Source: Aquifex aeolicus (GTDB taxonomy: Bacteria; Aquificota; Aquificia; Aquificales; Aquificaceae). Taken from it: a DNA stretch of 15,422 nucleotides. Position numbers and translations under genes: made by a program. Of this stretch, positions 13,223-15,422 are shown one piece after another. The stretch spans positions 1-15,422 of the forward strand of contig DQTK01000072.1 of the NCBI GenBank assembly GCA_015662815.1. Reading direction: 5' to 3'. The first letter of the stretch is position 1, and every line of letters starts with the position of its first letter. The notes below the pieces were generated by a model. That model was not told where the DNA came from, ran no database searches, and saw only the letters and a program-made list of their open reading frames with translations.

Positions 13223-14632
13223 TTACTTTACAACGCTGAGCACTTCGCTACTCGTGGTAATTCCTCTCAGGATTTTTTCAATGCCGTCTTCAAGCATAGT
13301 CTTGAAACCTTTCTTTTTTGCTTCATTTCTTATGTCGTTAGCATTCTGGGTATGATTTATTAACTTTTTTAGCTCTTCATCGAGCTCCAGAACTTCGAAT
13401 ATACCGGTTCTTCCCTTGTATCCCGTTCCAAGGCAGTGCTCACATCCTTTTCCTTTGTAAAATGTATAATCTCCCTCTGGAAGGCCAAGTTCTCTTAGTT
13501 CTTCTCTATCAGGCCTGTATGGTTCCCTACAGTGAAGGCATATTTTCCTTACAAGTCTTTGCGCTATTATTCCTTCAACCGAAGAAGCTATTAAAAAAGG
13601 TTCTATCCCTATGTCTTTGAGACGGGTTATAGCGGACGGAGCGTCATTTGTGTGGACTGTAGATAAAACAAGATGCCCGGTTAGAGCTGCTTGAACGGCT
13701 ACTTCCGCTGTCTCGGAGTCTCTTATTTCACCTACCATTATTATGTCCGGATCTTGTCGGAGTACTGCTCTTAATCCCTGAGCAAAAGTAAGTCCCACCT
13801 TTGGATTTACTTGTATTTGGCTTATTCCCTTTACTTGATATTCCACAGGGTCCTCTATTGTTATTATGTTTCTTCTGGGATTTCTTATATGGAGGAGCAT
13901 AGCGTAAAGAGTTGTTGATTTACCGGCACCGGTGGGACCAGTGACGAGAACTATACCGTAAGGCTTTTCTGCGAGCTTTCTTACCTTTTCCTCATCTTCG
14001 GGAGAAAGACCCAGCTCTTTAAGGGTAAGAAGTTGCCCTGTTTTCTCAAGGAGTCTGAGAACCACCCTCTCGCCGAACACAGTAGGCACAACGGAAACTC
14101 TTATATCGTAATCCTTTCTTCCTATCTTCACTCTGATTTTTCCATCTTGAGGAATCCTTTTCTCCGCTACATTCAGTTTTGCCATAACTTTGATACGGGA
14201 AACAACTTCCTGATAGGTTGTCGGAGGAATTTTCATGTAATCGTGAAGAACACCGTCCATACGAATTCTAACAATAGTTTCATCTTCATAAGGTTCAAAG
14301 TGAACATCTGAAGCGGAAACGGAGGAAGCCTTTATCAAAATCGTATTTACCAGTCTTACAGCGGGAGAAGAATCCTTCTGGAAAAGGATGTCAACTTCCT
14401 CTTCTGTGGTCTCTTCCTCTTCTTCCACCAAAACCTCTTCCTGTGAAATCTTCTCTTGGATGAGCTTTGCGTATTCTTCCGCTTCTATTACCTTAATCTT
14501 TACGTCCTTTCCCTTTTTAAATCGAAGTTCCTCTATTGAGAAAGGATTGAATTTATCGGGAACTATTACCAACATCTCCTTTTCATCCTCATACTCTATG
14601 ATGTAATCTAAACTTTCACTCAATTCTGACAT
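13223..14632 (-). CDS. gspE: Type II secretion / type IV pilus assembly ATPase GspE
   Basis: This hexameric cytoplasmic ATPase would power pseudopilus assembly and export across the outer membrane. In 469 residues it shows an N-terminal domain of about 85 residues, including a run of glutamates (69-79), ASDVHFEP (107-114) and RIRMDGVLHDY (122-132) of the first core domain, Walker A GPTGAGKST (232-240), the Asp box IITIEDPVEYQ (256-266), Walker B IIMVGEIRD (297-305) with E302, the His box LTGHLVLSTVHTND (317-330), and two CxxC pairs (C365/C368, C397/C400) that bind zinc. The short N-terminus lacks the longer N1 domain of some homologues. PilB is the main alternative, but the overlapping gspC-like gene upstream favours type II secretion. 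GGGAGA precedes the ATG, which overlaps gspC by 17 bases. Confidence 0.93.
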   Translation of the reverse strand: MSELSESLDYIIEYEDEKEMLVIVPDKFNPFSIEELRFKKGKDVKIKVIEAEEYAKLIQEKISQEEVLVEEEEETTEEEVDILFQKDSSPAVRLVNTILIKASSVSASDVHFEPYEDETIVRIRMDGVLHDYMKIPPTTYQEVVSRIKVMAKLNVAEKRIPQDGKIRVKIGRKDYDIRVSVVPTVFGERVVLRLLEKTGQLLTLKELGLSPEDEEKVRKLAEKPYGIVLVTGPTGAGKSTTLYAMLLHIRNPRRNIITIEDPVEYQVKGISQIQVNPKVGLTFAQGLRAVLRQDPDIIMVGEIRDSETAEVAVQAALTGHLVLSTVHTNDAPSAITRLKDIGIEPFLIASSVEGIIAQRLVRKICLHCREPYRPDREELRELGLPEGDYTFYKGKGCEHCLGTGYKGRTGIFEVLELDEELKKLINHTQNANDIRNEAKKKGFKTMLEDGIEKILRGITTSSEVLSVVK

Positions 14633-15404
14633 TTATTGTCTCCCTTTTTCCTTTTTTGATAAGTACTACTTTTAAATTAGGTTCGTTCCTAATCATCTGC
14701 AGTATTCTAAAAGCGTCTTCACCGCTGGTAATGGTCATGTTGTTTATAGAAACAAGAATGTCTCCTCTTCTTATACCCATTCTGTGAAAGATACTACCCG
14801 GCTTTACCCATTCAAAGATAAAGCCCTCTGTTTTACCTCCTCTCACATAGGGAACCAGACGAATCTGTGTAAACATCTTTGCCGGGTCTTTGGTTATCCG
14901 TTCTATTTCTCTTCTGCTTACTACAATTTCCCTCTGTGGAAAATCGTAAGTTCCTTGGGTGGTAATTCTTCCTGCTTTTACCTTTTCAGGCTTAAAGGGT
15001 ATTTCAAATTCCCTACCCCCCTTGCGAAAAATAGCTCTATCTTTCTCTACCCTGAAAAGTGTATAACCTTTATAATTTTTTCCCTTTTCAAGGAATACAT
15101 ATTTTTTGCCATCCAGAAGAATAACCCCCTCTATGCTGTCAGATAAAATTAAGCCCTTGATTTTAAAGGAAGGAGCGGAAATACTTTTTGAGATAGATTT
15201 ACCACTTTTCACCCTGATTTCTTCTGTATAGTTAAAAAACTTTTCAAAACTCTTTGCTACGCTTACAGCACTTATTTCCTTTTCCTCCCTTACCTTGGGT
15301 ACAAAGTGAACTTTTAAAGATTCTTTAAATAGAAAAAAAGAAATCAATAAGCTTGATACGACTCCTAAGGAGAAAGCAAACCCAAAGCTGTATATTATCA
15401 TCAT
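14616..15404 (-). CDS. gspC: Type II secretion inner-membrane protein GspC-like, with PDZ domain
   Basis: The protein of about 262 residues joins the inner-membrane platform of type II secretion to the outer-membrane secretin. It has one membrane helix (about 8-27), a linker, a homology region (about 80-138: GLILSDSIEGVILLDGKKYV, GYTLFRVEKDRAIFRKGG) with the alternating strands of GspC HR domains, and a C-terminal PDZ domain (about 183-262) including PGSIFHRMGIRRGDILVSIN (203-222). The HR domain would bind GspD; the PDZ may help choose substrates. Three start codons lie in tandem (TTG 15407, ATG 15404, ATG 15401); the first ATG is taken. AT-rich boxes (TAATAT, TATAAA) lie 4 to 7 bases upstream at the window edge. 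The last 17 bases overlap gspE, so the pair is one operon. Confidence 0.87.
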   Translation of the reverse strand: MMIIYSFGFAFSLGVVSSLLISFFLFKESLKVHFVPKVREEKEISAVSVAKSFEKFFNYTEEIRVKSGKSISKSISAPSFKIKGLILSDSIEGVILLDGKKYVFLEKGKNYKGYTLFRVEKDRAIFRKGGREFEIPFKPEKVKAGRITTQGTYDFPQREIVVSRREIERITKDPAKMFTQIRLVPYVRGGKTEGFIFEWVKPGSIFHRMGIRRGDILVSINNMTITSGEDAFRILQMIRNEPNLKVVLIKKGKRETINVRIE

Positions 15405-15422
15405 CAAGTTTATATTAAAAAC

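Noticed and set aside
12952..13225. Terminator between the ftsB-like gene and gspE
   Set aside because: The two stop codons abut, leaving no intergenic space, and no GC-rich hairpin with a T-run is seen at the ends of the genes.

Overview
The window looks like chromosomal DNA of a hyperthermophilic or thermophilic bacterium of the Aquificota, probably Aquifex or a close relative. Four things suggest this: a 29-base sequence at the left edge that closely resembles the Aquifex-type CRISPR repeat as I remember it; Lys/Glu/Arg-rich, compact proteins with AGA/AGG arginine codons; very tight gene packing with many overlaps; and typical Aquificota housekeeping genes. No database search was possible, so the genus is an inference.

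Layout, left to right. (1) 1-29: one slightly degenerate CRISPR repeat, probably the leader-distal end of an array lying to the left. (2) 30-302: a non-coding stretch leading into a + strand operon of murE (peptidoglycan precursor synthesis), a small unknown protein with a TTG start, and a histidine-phosphatase family enzyme (303-2613). (3) 7626 down to 2592, - strand: the most interesting part, a compact operon of a MazF/PemK-like protein, an ECF-like sigma factor (CalpS-like), a MazF-like anti-sigma protein (CalpT-like) and a Lon-SAVED protease (CalpL-like), followed after 18 bases by an M23 murein peptidase. (4) 7627-7973: an intergenic region with a likely promoter, a 15-base palindrome and a 17-base direct repeat. 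(5) 11655 down to 7974, - strand: a YkvA/DUF1232 protein, a peptide ABC permease, secG, prmC and a CorC/HlyC-type CBS protein. (6) 11671-13222, + strand: eno and an ftsB/divIC-like gene, a known gene pairing. (7) 15404 down to 13223, - strand: gspC-like and gspE genes of type II secretion.

The central system matches the known CalpL-CalpT-CalpS signalling cascade of type III CRISPR. In that system Cas10 makes cyclic tetra-adenylate (cA4), the SAVED domain of CalpL senses it, the Lon domain cuts CalpT, and the sigma factor CalpS is released to redirect transcription. Two features here go beyond the version I know. First, the CalpL-like protein ends in a complete DUF1874/AcrIII-1/Crn2 ring-nuclease domain with its active-site residues in place, so cA4 sensor, protease and cA4-degrading enzyme appear fused in one polypeptide. 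Second, the operon starts with an extra small protein carrying the Arg...Thr pattern of active MazF/PemK ribonucleases, whereas the CalpT-like protein has lost these residues. No cas genes are in the window, so Cas10 would have to act from elsewhere in the genome.

Several operon-first genes have a -10-like hexamer 6 to 9 bases before the start codon and no Shine-Dalgarno sequence, which suggests leaderless transcripts.
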